Shown here piece by piece: positions 45,924 to 55,593 of a stretch of DNA of 64,000 nucleotides. Positions within the stretch are counted from its first letter, which is position 1; each line of letters opens with the position of its first letter. The DNA comes from Candidatus Woesearchaeota archaeon. Its GTDB lineage: Archaea; Nanobdellota; Nanobdellia; SCGC-AAA011-G17; JACPIM01. The notes under the pieces were generated by a model, which saw only the letters and a program-made list of their open reading frames with translations, made no database searches and had not been told where the DNA came from. The DNA is taken from positions 81,198 to 145,197 of the forward strand of contig JACPIM010000002.1 of NCBI GenBank assembly GCA_016188045.1, written 5' to 3'. A program made the position numbers and the translations under genes.

Positions 45924-47128
45924 TATCTGACTATTTTAAGCTAGCATTAAAAAATCTAAGAAAGCGCAGATTAAGAAGTTGGTTAACTATAATTGGAATT
46001 ATAATTTCCATAGCTACAATCTTTGTTTTAATAAGTTTATCCTTAGGCTTGGAAAAAGCAGTTCAAGAGCAATTTCGTTTATTAGGAACTGATAAAATTT
46101 TCATTCAGCCAAAAGGACAAGCAGGTGGTCCAGGAACAGCAAGTTCAGTTTCTTTAACAAAAAAAGATGTTGACGTAATTGAAAAAATCCAAGGAATAAA
46201 AAAAGTAACTTTTTGGACAGCGGGAAATGCTAAAATAGAACACAACAAAAAAATAAAATTCGTTCCTATTATAGGCATTGACCTTGATACAAGTGATTTG
46301 TTTACTGAAACAGGAGCTTATGAGGCGCAAGAAGGCAGGCTTTTGAAAAAAGGAGATTTTAAAAATATTATGATCGGTTCTAGATACAAAAATGATTTTC
46401 TCGGAAGACCAATTAAAATAGGAGATACGATTTTTATAAATGCTGCTCCATTTAAAGTTAAAGGCATATTAAAACCGATAGGAAACCCAACAGATGATTC
46501 TTTAATTTACATGCCCCTTGAAGATTTTCGTCCTTTATTTGATATACCAGAAAGAGTTGATACTATTATAGCCCAGATAGAGTCTGGAAAAGATATAAAT
46601 GAAATCAGTAGTTCAATAGAGAAAAAATTAATTAATTCAAGATCTTTAGATAAAGATAATACGGATTTTATAATACTAACTCCAGAAGAGCTTCTAGAAA
46701 GTTTTGGTTCAGTTCTTATTATAATAACTGCGTTCTTAGCAGGAATTGCAGGTATTTCATTGTTAGTCGGAGCAACAGGAATTGCAAACACAATGTATAC
46801 TTCAGTATTAGAAAGAACAAAGGAAATAGGAGTTATGAAGGCAATCGGCGCTAAAAACTCTAATATATTAATAATCTTTCTGATTGAGTCAGGTCTTATA
46901 GGCCTTTTAGGCAGCGTTGTAGGTATTTTACTTGGAATGTTGATAGGCAAATCTATAGAATATTATGCTGTAGAATATTTAGATACAACATTATTGCAAT
47001 TTTCATTTCCTTCTTACTTAATTATAGGTTGTTTGTTATTTGGCTTTTTAATTGGAACAATTTCTGGCTCACTGCCTTCGTATCGTGCTTCTAAATTAAA
47101 ACCAGTTGATGCGTTAAGATACGAATAG
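45920..47128 (+). CDS. Second MacB/FtsX-like ABC transporter permease
   Basis: LRSWLTIIGIIISIATIFVLISLSLGLE; ERTKEIGVMKAIGAKNSNI. Confidence 0.9.
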   Translation: MISDYFKLALKNLRKRRLRSWLTIIGIIISIATIFVLISLSLGLEKAVQEQFRLLGTDKIFIQPKGQAGGPGTASSVSLTKKDVDVIEKIQGIKKVTFWTAGNAKIEHNKKIKFVPIIGIDLDTSDLFTETGAYEAQEGRLLKKGDFKNIMIGSRYKNDFLGRPIKIGDTIFINAAPFKVKGILKPIGNPTDDSLIYMPLEDFRPLFDIPERVDTIIAQIESGKDINEISSSIEKKLINSRSLDKDNTDFIILTPEELLESFGSVLIIITAFLAGIAGISLLVGATGIANTMYTSVLERTKEIGVMKAIGAKNSNILIIFLIESGLIGLLGSVVGILLGMLIGKSIEYYAVEYLDTTLLQFSFPSYLIIGCLLFGFLIGTISGSLPSYRASKLKPVDALRYE

Positions 47129-47650
47129 CTATTTACTAACAAATTTATTATTTTTAATAAAAAATCTTAAATTCTTATACAAATCATTTTTTACACCAAT
47201 TCTCTTGTTAGAAATAATCTCAAAGCTTTCCTTATTATCTTCAACATAAACTTCATTAGAAAAAATATTTTTTTTATGGAGTTTTTTATCAATTTGTAAA
47301 GCCTTAGTTAATAATCCAGGTCCACAACATCTCAAATTAAAATTTAAAGGCTCTAAAGCTCTTAATAAAACAGCTTCAGCTTTTCCATTTTCACCAGTAA
47401 CAAAATTAAACATCCAGTTGTTGTGAATTCCATATACTAAAACAGCTCCCCCTCCCATCTTCATTGTCTCTCTTAAATCTCCGTTTTTACAAGCTCTTGA
47501 AGCAGGATCTTTTTCATCATAATAAGCTTCAGTTTCAACTATCTTAGCTTTCATTTCCTTCCCGTTTAATTTTCTTATCAATATTTTTCCAAGTAATTCT
47601 TTAGCAACAGTTTCAGCATCTCTTGAAAAAAACTTTTTATCTAATCTCAT
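47129..47650 (-). CDS. DNA-3-methyladenine glycosylase (AAG/Mpg family)
   Basis: AKELLGKILIRK...KIVETEAYYDEKDPASRA...VYGIHNNWMFNFVTG. Confidence 0.9.
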   Translation of the reverse strand: MRLDKKFFSRDAETVAKELLGKILIRKLNGKEMKAKIVETEAYYDEKDPASRACKNGDLRETMKMGGGAVLVYGIHNNWMFNFVTGENGKAEAVLLRALEPLNFNLRCCGPGLLTKALQIDKKLHKKNIFSNEVYVEDNKESFEIISNKRIGVKNDLYKNLRFFIKNNKFVSK

Positions 47651-47700
47651 AAACTTAATGTAAAAACAAGCTTTATAAATAATTTACTCTTATTTATTTT

Positions 47701-48834
47701 ATGAAAAAAAGCAAGAGGAATGTGTTTCTTTTAGGCTTAGTAAGTTTATTCAATGATTTCGGCAGTGAAATGATATTTCCAATACTCCCAATATTACTTG
47801 CTTCTATGGGTGAAACAGGCCTTGTTATTGGATTAATCGGCGGTTTAAGAGATGGAATAGCAAGCGTTTTAAAATTGCTTTTTGGTTATTTATCAGATAA
47901 AAAAAACAAGAGAAAAGTTTTTGTAATTTCTGGATATTTTACTTCTTCAATCTCAAAGATTTTATTATCCTTATCAACGTTTTGGACCCATATACTCATT
48001 TTTACTTCTTTAGACAGAATAGGAAAAGGAATGCGTGATTCTCCAAGAGATGTTATTATTTCAGAATCAATGAAGAAGCACAGAGGAGAAGGTTTTGGAA
48101 TTCAAAGATCATTAGATACATTAGGTGCAGTTCTGGGATCTTTTTCAGTCTTATTGTTAATTTGGTATCTAAACTTAAGTTTCAAAAAGATAATTTTTAT
48201 AGCAGGTTTAATCTCATTATTATCTCTATTGCCATTAATTTTTGTAAAAGACATTAAAACAAAAAATAAATTAAATTTTAGCATAAAAAACGTTTATTTA
48301 TCAAGAAAAATAAAAAAATTCTTTATAGTTTCATCAATTTTCGCATTGGCAAATTTTAGTTACATGTTTTTTATTTTAAAGTCAAAAGCAAGCTTTTCAG
48401 GAAAATACGAAATAATAATCCCAATTATACTTTACATTATTTTTAATATTGTTTATTCTTCTTTTGCTTTTCCATTTGGTAAAATTGCAGACAAAATAGG
48501 TAAAACAAAAGTTCTTTCTTTAGGTTATTTTTTCTTTTTCCTAGTTAACTTAGGTTTCTTGTTTTTAACCTCTGTTTATCATTATATTTTCTTATTTATT
48601 CTATACGGTTTGGTTTTTGCAGTAATTCAAGGAAATCAATTTGCTTATGTTTCAGAATTGGCAGATAAGAAATCAAAAGGCACAACAATAGGGTTATTCC
48701 ATGCTATAATAGGAATAACAGCAATAATTTCTGGTTTAATAACAGGCCTATTATGGGATTATTCAAGAAATTCAATTTTTATTTTTTCAGCAATTTTATC
48801 TTTAATTTCCTTTACTATGATACTAAAAAAATAA
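47701..48834 (+). CDS. MFS transporter
   Basis: DFGSEMIFPILPILLASMGETGLVIGLIGGLRDGIASV; DRIGKGMRDSPRD. Confidence 0.85.
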   Translation: MKKSKRNVFLLGLVSLFNDFGSEMIFPILPILLASMGETGLVIGLIGGLRDGIASVLKLLFGYLSDKKNKRKVFVISGYFTSSISKILLSLSTFWTHILIFTSLDRIGKGMRDSPRDVIISESMKKHRGEGFGIQRSLDTLGAVLGSFSVLLLIWYLNLSFKKIIFIAGLISLLSLLPLIFVKDIKTKNKLNFSIKNVYLSRKIKKFFIVSSIFALANFSYMFFILKSKASFSGKYEIIIPIILYIIFNIVYSSFAFPFGKIADKIGKTKVLSLGYFFFFLVNLGFLFLTSVYHYIFLFILYGLVFAVIQGNQFAYVSELADKKSKGTTIGLFHAIIGITAIISGLITGLLWDYSRNSIFIFSAILSLISFTMILKK

Positions 48835-49224
48835 TTATTTTTTCTTTTCTTTTTTAAAATTTAAAGCAAGAGAATTTACGCAATATCTTAATCTTGTTGG
48901 TTTGGGACCATCATCAAATACATGACCTAAATGACTGCCGCATTTACTGCAAATAATCTCTGTTCTGTTCATTAGAAAAGCATTATCTCCTTTTGTTTTA
49001 ACATTTTTCTTAGAAATAGGATTCCAAAAACTAGGCCAACCACTGCCGGAATCATACTTCTCATTAGAGCTAAATAATTCATTTCCGCAATTAGCACACA
49101 AATAAATTCCTTTTTCTTTATTATACAAATATTTTCCAGTAAAAGGAGGTTCCGTGCCTTTCTCCATTAGAATATGGCATTGTTCAGGACTAAGTTTCTT
49201 ATTTTTTTCTTTTTTTGGTTTCAT
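48835..49224 (-). CDS. msrB: Peptide-methionine (R)-S-oxide reductase
   Basis: TEPPFTGKYLYNKEKGIYLCANCGNELFSS, SGSGWPSFW, GHVFDDGPKPTRLRYCVNS. Confidence 0.95.
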   Translation of the reverse strand: MKPKKEKNKKLSPEQCHILMEKGTEPPFTGKYLYNKEKGIYLCANCGNELFSSNEKYDSGSGWPSFWNPISKKNVKTKGDNAFLMNRTEIICSKCGSHLGHVFDDGPKPTRLRYCVNSLALNFKKEKKK

Positions 49225-49232
49225 ATTAAAAA

Positions 49233-49550
49233 CTATTTTCTTTCAAATCTTTGATTATCCCTACCATAAAGTTTTTTCCCCATCATCTTATCCCATTCAG
49301 CCTGTAAATCAATGCCTTCTCTATTAGCTAGACAACATAACGTAAACATTACATCAGTTATCTCATCTCCCAAATCGCCTTTAGGTTCAGTTTCCTTTTT
49401 CTTTTTTGCACCAAATCGATGATTTAGTTCTCTGGCTAATTCACCTGTTTCTTCAACTAATCTAGCAAGAATCTCTAACGGCTGCCAATACGGTAGTTTA
49501 AATTGACTGGCCCATTCATCAACCTGTTTTTGAATATCTCTTAATGTCAT
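49233..49550 (-). CDS. MazG-like nucleotide pyrophosphohydrolase
   Basis: EILARLVEETGELARELNHRFG...GDLGDEITDVMFTLCCLAN. Confidence 0.85.
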   Translation of the reverse strand: MTLRDIQKQVDEWASQFKLPYWQPLEILARLVEETGELARELNHRFGAKKKKETEPKGDLGDEITDVMFTLCCLANREGIDLQAEWDKMMGKKLYGRDNQRFERK

Positions 49551-49600
49551 AGCTAAATCAAAACAAAAACGAATTAATAAAGATTATTATCTTAAAATAA

Positions 49601-49960
49601 CTATTCCTGATAATACTCAGTTCCTAAAGTCAAGGCAATTTCGGCTTTTTTTAATTCTTTGCCTAAATATGCAGCATGATCCTTCCTGTTAAACCATTTT
49701 AGGTTATTTTTTTCTTCATAATTAAAAATAGAAGTCCAAATGTCTTGCGCCCTTTTTCCTCTAAATTCTTTTAATATCTCATGTTTATAATTACAAACAG
49801 CAACACTTATCTGCATCTTATCAAACATAACTTTAATCAAAACGTAACATCCCAAATCAGTTTTAAAATCTTTATAAGGATCCCAAGTAGGACATTCAAT
49901 TACTTCAAAATCTTTATCTAATACCTTATCTTTTACCCAGCTTGGTCTTTCTTTTTCCAT
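49601..49960 (-). CDS. Hypothetical protein (119 aa)
   Basis: Start trimmed to MEKERPSWVKDK. Confidence 0.5.
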   Translation of the reverse strand: MEKERPSWVKDKVLDKDFEVIECPTWDPYKDFKTDLGCYVLIKVMFDKMQISVAVCNYKHEILKEFRGKRAQDIWTSIFNYEEKNNLKWFNRKDHAAYLGKELKKAEIALTLGTEYYQE

Positions 49961-50063
49961 ACTAAAATTGTAAAAATATCTCTTTTTAAGATTATCTATA
50001 GAAAGAGCACAGGAACATTTATATAATATAAAATATAGATTAAAATAGAAAGGGGGTGCTTTA

Positions 50064-50258
50064 ATGAGCAACAAATCAGCGTTAGATTGGATAGCGATAA
50101 TACTAGCAATTATTGGTTCAATAAACTGGGGTTTAGTTGGATTATTTGATTTGAACATAGTTGAATCAATTTTAGGTACTTCAATAATAGCAACAATAGT
50201 ATACGTATTAGTGGGTTTATCAGGTATTTATCTAATATATTATGCAACTAAAAAGTAA
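50064..50258 (+). CDS. DUF378-family small membrane protein
   Basis: LDWIAIILAIIGSINWGLVGLFDLNIVESILG; GGGGGTG SD. Confidence 0.8.
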   Translation: MSNKSALDWIAIILAIIGSINWGLVGLFDLNIVESILGTSIIATIVYVLVGLSGIYLIYYATKK

Positions 50259-50293
50259 TTTTTCTTTTTTATTCTTTTTTTTCCAGTTTTTCA

Positions 50294-50524
50294 TTAAGAA
50301 GTTAATTGAATCTTAACTGGTAAATTTACGCTTATATCCTTTAATTTCTCGGTTCTTTTTTTAAAATTAAAAATAGCAAAACCCCTTATCTCTCTTGTTT
50401 TTTCATCTATTCGCTTAAATAAATCATCTCCCAAGTCTTCAAAATAGGCCTCGGTGGGTTTACCTATCCTTATCTCCAGAAAATCCCCTTCTTCATCATA
50501 ATGCACATTTAAATTATCTTTCAT
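50294..50524 (-). CDS. DUF2283-like protein
   Basis: NVHYDEEGDFLEIRIGKPTEAYFEDLGDDLFKRIDEKTREIRGFAIFNF. Confidence 0.7.
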   Translation of the reverse strand: MKDNLNVHYDEEGDFLEIRIGKPTEAYFEDLGDDLFKRIDEKTREIRGFAIFNFKKRTEKLKDISVNLPVKIQLTS

Positions 50525-50810
50525 TTTTTATATTACTTACGTAAAAACTAGTTATAACAAATCCATTACCATTTATATATTTTACTGCAACTAACAAATA
50601 TTTCCTTACTTTTTTAAAATGTTTATAATAAAAATTAACTTTTTCGTCATTCTTACTTTGTTTTACGATTAATGGAGTAATAATCGCTTCTTTAATAATT
50701 TCTATATTATTAGATAATTTAGGATGCTCAGAAACTATATGTTTCCATCTTTCCTTTGTCAAATAAATAATCCTGCCGGTTTTGTCCTTTATTTCAAATA
50801 GTTTATTCAT
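50514..50810 (-). CDS. Possible PBECR/RelE-like nuclease-fold protein paired with DUF2283
   Basis: IIYLTKERWKHIVSEHPKLSNNIEIIKEAI...FYYKHF...KYLLVAVKY; overlaps 50294-50524. Confidence 0.5.
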   Translation of the reverse strand: MNKLFEIKDKTGRIIYLTKERWKHIVSEHPKLSNNIEIIKEAIITPLIVKQSKNDEKVNFYYKHFKKVRKYLLVAVKYINGNGFVITSFYVSNIKNER

Positions 50811-50960
50811 CTATTCTTTTATTTCAGTTCTTTTCTCTATTTTCTTACATCGTAAACAATATTTTTGATAGTCCCTTATGTTAGAAGTTGCAGATGTCCA
50901 AAATTTTTCTTTGCTCCACTTATGAAATCCCAATTTGCACAAAATCTTTCCAAAAACCAT
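50811..50960 (-). CDS. 49-aa small Cys-containing ORF
   Basis: MVFGKILCKLGFHKWSKEKFWTSATSNIRDYQKYCLRCKKIEKRTEIKE*. Confidence 0.5.
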   Translation of the reverse strand: MVFGKILCKLGFHKWSKEKFWTSATSNIRDYQKYCLRCKKIEKRTEIKE

Positions 50961-50982
50961 ATTGTTTCAATATTTTAATAAT

Positions 50983-51411
50983 TTAAATATTTATTGAAAC
51001 CAAATCACCTGTTTTTATGTTATTTTCCTCGCTAAAATTGGCATTTACTTCTAAAACATACATAGCAGGAATATCAGAACTATGAATATTACAAACTTTA
51101 TTTTCACATAAACCGGCATATTCTATTTTAATTATACTTTTACTTTCGTTTATAAATAACATATCTAAAGGAAATTGCATATTTGCCATCCAGAAATTTC
51201 TTACTCTGGAATCATTATATACAAATAACATACCCGTATTTTCATCCAATTTCTCCCTATACATCAATCCTTTTAATTGTTCTTCTCTTGTATCAGCAAT
51301 TTCAACATTGATTTTTTTGCCTTTAATCTCAACATAATTGCTACTGGAACATCCGATTAACACAAGTAACAATAGGGCGAAAATTACGAATTTATACGAC
51401 TTCATAACCAT
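50983..51411 (-). CDS. DUF192-family lipoprotein
   Basis: LIGCSS lipobox; VEIADTREEQLKGLMYREKLDENTGMLFVY...NFWMANMQFPLDMLFI. Confidence 0.85.
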   Translation of the reverse strand: MVMKSYKFVIFALLLLVLIGCSSSNYVEIKGKKINVEIADTREEQLKGLMYREKLDENTGMLFVYNDSRVRNFWMANMQFPLDMLFINESKSIIKIEYAGLCENKVCNIHSSDIPAMYVLEVNANFSEENNIKTGDLVSINI

Positions 51412-51483
51412 TATTCGTAAAGTTACAATTATAAATTTTTCTACAAAAAATATTTAAAACAAACAAGACGTTATTTTACTAAA

Positions 51484-52305
51484 ATGCCAATAAACGCAGA
51501 TTATGAATACTCAAATGCTATGAAAGAGTATGAAAAAGCCCAAACAGATGAAGAAAGACTTCAATGTCTTAAAAAAATGCTTTCAGCAGCACCAAATCAT
51601 AAATCAAGCCAAACTTTAAGAGCAGACATTAAAAACAGGATATCAAAATTAAAAGAAAAATTAATAAAACAAAAAAAATCAACTAAAAAAACCTCCCAGA
51701 TTTCAATAAAAAAAGAAGGATCTTCTACTATAGTTTTGGTAGGTACAGAACACACTGGAAAATCTTATTTGTTAAATAAACTAACAGGAGCTAAAACAAT
51801 TACCGGGTTATACAAGCCGCAAGTGGGAATTTATGATTATCACGGAATAAAACTGCAAATAATTGAAATCCCTTCTATAAAAGAAAATTTTGATCAAACA
51901 GACCTGGGCCCTTCCTTATCAGCAATAATAAGAACAGCCGATCTGGTTTTATTATTTTTTAACACACCGAAAGAAAAGAGTTTGTTAGACCACGAATTGG
52001 AAAAAGCAGAGATAAATTTACCAATATTAATTTACAATAATCAAAAAAATATAGGTGACGAGATCTGGAAAAGACTGCCCATTATAAAAGTTCAGACTAA
52101 GCAACCAGGCAAAAAACCAGACTACCCCCTGGTTTCATTAAAAAAAGGATCAACAGTAAAGACCCTGGCGGAAAAAATACATAAAGATTTTGTAAAAAAT
52201 TTCAAGTTTGCTCGTATCTGGGGCTCTTCTAAATTCCCCGGGCAAGCACTTGGCTTTAATCATGTTTTAAAAGATAATGATATAGTTGAATTTCATATAA
52301 AATAA
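51484..52305 (+). CDS. OBG/DRG-like GTPase with C-terminal TGS domain
   Basis: VLVGTEHTGKSYLLNKLTGAK; ...GFNHVLKDNDIVEFHIK. Confidence 0.75.
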   Translation: MPINADYEYSNAMKEYEKAQTDEERLQCLKKMLSAAPNHKSSQTLRADIKNRISKLKEKLIKQKKSTKKTSQISIKKEGSSTIVLVGTEHTGKSYLLNKLTGAKTITGLYKPQVGIYDYHGIKLQIIEIPSIKENFDQTDLGPSLSAIIRTADLVLLFFNTPKEKSLLDHELEKAEINLPILIYNNQKNIGDEIWKRLPIIKVQTKQPGKKPDYPLVSLKKGSTVKTLAEKIHKDFVKNFKFARIWGSSKFPGQALGFNHVLKDNDIVEFHIK

Positions 52306-52461
52306 TGTTTGAAACAATTTATGAAAAGAAAAACAGATTAATGCTTGCGTTGTTTTTGAAGAAAGAAATATTTCATAGATATCTTGGTTAGTATAGCAAG
52401 GATTATATTAATTAAATAAATAGAAAATGATAAAAAAATAAAAGATATCTACTTTTTCATC

Positions 52462-53316
52462 CTAATCAACCCATTTTTTACTTAATCCCTTTGGTAATTT
52501 TTTAATAAAATCAATTATCTTTTGAATTAAAGATTCTTGTTCATTAATTCTTTCTTCTAATTCGTCCACTCTATTTTCTAATTCTTCTAATCTTTCCTCT
52601 ATATCTGGTTCAGGTTCGGGAGTTATCCCATTAATAGTTAATATTTTCACTTCATCAATAATCCCATTAAAAAACTGATTAAGACCAGGTTCCCCCCACG
52701 AAATAAAAATCTGTTGTGATACTTGTGGCATTTGTCCAATCTTTGGTACACTTCCATCTAAAATATCATTTACATATACATTAATGCTAGTACCATTATA
52801 CTCCATTTTTAGTTTATACCATACCTCCTGCTCTAGGATGGTATTTCCATTAACAGCAGTCCATGTATTTGAAGTAATACAGCTAGTAGGACAATTTCCA
52901 TCATTGGCATAAACTCCACCAGCGATTACATTATCTCTAATAGCTAAATAATAAGGACCGTTCTTTGCAATAATACTACCATCGGTATTAGATTTTCTTT
53001 TTACGTAAGCTTCTAATACTACATTATCGGTAAGGTCAACAGAGGAAGTTTTTATAATTGAAATTTTATCATCTACTCCATCGAACTCTAATGCATAACC
53101 AGATATACTATCTGTTGTCCATATCGCTTCACCATATATCATTCCATGATTTCCGTTTGTTGTTTCATCAAATACGTTATTACCACTACCTTCGTCAAAC
53201 TTCCAATAAGCTATTGTATCAGCTAAAACATAAAAAGAACTTAAAATTAATATTAATCCCATCAATAATATTGGTTTTATTTTCATAGTTATAACCTCTC
53301 TAAAAACACAAAACAA
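52462..53316 (-). CDS. Secreted LamG (concanavalin A-like) domain protein with coiled-coil tail
   Basis: IAYWKFDEGSGNNVFDETTNGNHGMIYG...ALEFDGVDDKISI; RLEELENRVDELEERINEQE. Confidence 0.85.
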   Translation of the reverse strand: MFCVFREVITMKIKPILLMGLILILSSFYVLADTIAYWKFDEGSGNNVFDETTNGNHGMIYGEAIWTTDSISGYALEFDGVDDKISIIKTSSVDLTDNVVLEAYVKRKSNTDGSIIAKNGPYYLAIRDNVIAGGVYANDGNCPTSCITSNTWTAVNGNTILEQEVWYKLKMEYNGTSINVYVNDILDGSVPKIGQMPQVSQQIFISWGEPGLNQFFNGIIDEVKILTINGITPEPEPDIEERLEELENRVDELEERINEQESLIQKIIDFIKKLPKGLSKKWVD

Positions 53317-53332
53317 AAGCTTTATATATTTT

Positions 53333-53587
53333 ATGATTGTCCTTATGATATATCATAAAGAAGTATCATATACTAAGATGGAAGAAATTCAAAAAAAGAT
53401 AGTTGAATTTTTAGAAAAACAAGAATGGCCTGTAACGACAGAAGAAGTAGCTAAAGAGCTTAAAATAAGTTGGAATACTGCGCAAGTTCATTTATTAAAA
53501 TTAATTAATCAAGGAAAGATTAAATATAAAAAAGTTGGAAGACAAAATCAGTTTTGGTTAGTTAAGAAATATGAGAAGGAATTTTAA
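53333..53587 (+). CDS. Winged-helix DNA-binding protein
   Basis: EEIQKKIVEFLEKQEWPVTTEEVAKELKISWNTAQVHLLKLINQGKI. Confidence 0.7.
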   Translation: MIVLMIYHKEVSYTKMEEIQKKIVEFLEKQEWPVTTEEVAKELKISWNTAQVHLLKLINQGKIKYKKVGRQNQFWLVKKYEKEF

Positions 53588-53604
53588 ATTAATATTAAGT
53601 TCTA

Positions 53605-53988
53605 TTATCTTCTATTAAATAATCTTAGAAAAAAATAGATAACTTTTTTTGTAAAACTTTTAATAATCATTGGTGATAGTTTATCATTAAAATAACTTAA
53701 ACATCTAGTAAGAGTATTAATTTTCAATTCTGATTCATATTGTTTTTCCCAATATTTAAATAATGTAAGGCCTTTGGTTATATTTAAATGAGACTTAAAT
53801 TGAAGTAATGTCTCCCTTATCTCTAAACCATCTATCCAGGCAATTAATTTGATATCATAATCCCCTCCTTGAAATGGTTTAGGTAATTTTAAAATAAACT
53901 CTAATCTTTTGCTAAAACTAGTTCTGGGTGGTATTGAAAATTGCAGATCTTTTTTCACCCTATCCACTTTTTTTAATTCTAGAAGCAA
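53605..53988 (-). CDS. Hypothetical protein
   Basis: ORF with possible SD; no recognised domain. Confidence 0.35.
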   Translation of the reverse strand: MLLELKKVDRVKKDLQFSIPPRTSFSKRLEFILKLPKPFQGGDYDIKLIAWIDGLEIRETLLQFKSHLNITKGLTLFKYWEKQYESELKINTLTRCLSYFNDKLSPMIIKSFTKKVIYFFLRLFNRR

Positions 53989-54012
53989 GGGACTTCTAGA
54001 ATATTTATCCTT

Positions 54013-54439
54013 AATTAATTACAAAATAGGAACAATGATAGAATTTCCAAGAGCAGCATTAAATGCAGATGAGTTAGCTCAAGAAGCAGAATTTATGAGT
54101 TTTGGAACTAATGATTTAACTCAAACAACATTGGGATTTTCAAGAGATGATGCTGGAAGATTCATTCCGCATTATTTAAGCAAAAATGTTTTTGAAAAAG
54201 ACCCATTCCAGACAATAGATCAGGAAGGTGTTGGTAAAATAATGAAACTTGCAGTTGAAAAAGCTCGTTCAGTTAATTCAGAAATTGATTTTGGGATTTG
54301 CGGTGAACATGGCGGAGATCCATCTTCTGTTAAATTCTGTCACAAGATAGGATTAAGCAACGTTTCATGTTCTCCATATAGAGTTCCAATTGCAATCTTG
54401 TCAGCTGCACAAGCAGTTATTGAAGAAAAAAATAATTAA
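54013..54439 (+). pseudogene. ppdK: 3' fragment of pyruvate phosphate dikinase
   Basis: [47 protein letters not shown]...[42 protein letters not shown]; only about 140 aa. Confidence 0.85.
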
Positions 54440-54669
54440 TATTTTCTAGAATCAACAAGATAAACTCCAGGTTGTTCTATATCCTGGGCTGGCCTTTGTT
54501 CTAAAGTTCCAAGACTCTCAGCTATAGGTTTCATTATGTCCATAATAGCAGTATACCCACTACAAATACCATTTCTAAACTCACCTTCAATTTTTTTCTG
54601 AGCTAATATCATAAGTCCAGATCCAACTAAAAACGTCAATCCCATTTCCAATAAATCTCTTCTGTTCAT
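54436..54669 (-). CDS. Small membrane-anchored hypothetical protein
   Basis: N-terminal TM, ORF. Confidence 0.5.
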   Translation of the reverse strand: MNRRDLLEMGLTFLVGSGLMILAQKKIEGEFRNGICSGYTAIMDIMKPIAESLGTLEQRPAQDIEQPGVYLVDSRKY

Positions 54670-54776
54670 CTTAGATCAATTAATATTCCATTTACAATAT
54701 TTAAATCTTTCTATTTTAACTACTTAAAAGTAAATAATAAATTCATTTAAACCCATATCACCATATCAATAAAATC

Positions 54777-54863
54777 GCCCTGATAGCTCAGTTTGGCGGA
54801 GTAGCTGCTTCGTATTAAAAAAGAAAAAGCAGTTGGTCGCAGGTTCAAATCCTGCTCAGGGCT
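54777..54863 (+). tRNA. tRNA-Thr(CGT) with 13-nt anticodon-loop intron (54815-54827)
   Basis: GCCCTGA/TCAGGGC, GCTGC/GCAGT anticodon stem, GCAGG-TTCAAAT-CCTGC T arm, U73. Confidence 0.85.
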
Positions 54864-55165
54864 TATCTCTTAGAAAAAGGATATCTCTTTATTTTTTTAC
54901 AATTTGTACAATAATAAATTAATTTTTTATTTTTTACTCTGGCCCTTAATGTTCTCCCCGGTATTAAATAAGAATAACAATATTTACAGATAAATCTTTT
55001 ATATCCTAAAGGTATTTTTACCTTGTATTTCATAGAAATTTTTCTTGCTAAAGTTACATACCTATTTGCCAATTCTAAATTATTCTTAGAACTTTTCTTA
55101 GCTTCATTAAATAAGGTTTCAATCCTTTCTTTAGCAATTTGTTTTTGTTTTGATTTTGGTATCAT
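54863..55165 (-). CDS. RNase P protein component Rpp21/RPR2-like
   Basis: KERIETLFNEAKKSSKNNLELANRYVTLARKISMKYKVKIPLGYKRFICKYCYSYLIPG...YYCTNCK. Confidence 0.88.
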   Translation of the reverse strand: MIPKSKQKQIAKERIETLFNEAKKSSKNNLELANRYVTLARKISMKYKVKIPLGYKRFICKYCYSYLIPGRTLRARVKNKKLIYYCTNCKKIKRYPFSKR

Positions 55166-55218
55166 TATAATTATAAAACAATAAAGAAATAATAAAGCTT
55201 TCTAAATTTTTAATAAAG

Positions 55219-55234
55219 GTGGGCAACTAACCAA
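55219..55234. repeat. Duplicate of 5S rRNA 3'-end sequence
   Basis: gtgggcaactaaccaa, identical to 57277-57292. Confidence 0.85.
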
Positions 55235-55257
55235 AGAACCTATTTGGGAAGCTCCAT

Positions 55258-55593
55258 TTATTTTTTTGGTGGAAACCTCTGTGCATTCTTCTCCATTTTG
55301 CGTGCGAAAGCTTCCCCCAAATTAATATTACATTCATTAGACATTTTAAGCAAGAGATAAAGTAAGTCTGCTAACTCTTCATTCATATTAATGTCTTTTT
55401 CTGAGGTGTGTTGTCCACCATAATTTTTCATGTGTAAAACATTTCTTGCTACCTCACCTAATTCTTCGATCATATGAGTTAGAATATCGCTAGGAGGCGT
55501 TTGCCAATCTCTTTCCTTTACAAAATTATCAATGTGGTCTTGTAGCTCCTTTATATTTTTATTTTCCATTAGATATACACTCTCTCTATACAA
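55258..55593 (-). CDS. MazG-like nucleotide pyrophosphohydrolase
   Basis: MIEELGEVARNVLH...NEELADLLYLLLKMSNE. Confidence 0.85.
   Translation of the reverse strand: MYRESVYLMENKNIKELQDHIDNFVKERDWQTPPSDILTHMIEELGEVARNVLHMKNYGGQHTSEKDINMNEELADLLYLLLKMSNECNINLGEAFARKMEKNAQRFPPKK

Noticed and set aside
46507-46950. 147-aa minus-strand ORF
   Set aside because: Antisense to the second MacB-like permease; shadow of a biased coding strand.
52306-52400. Short ORF MFETIYEKKNRLMLALFLKKEIFHRYLG
   Set aside because: Only about 29 aa, no support beyond an open frame; possibly a gene remnant but too short to call.
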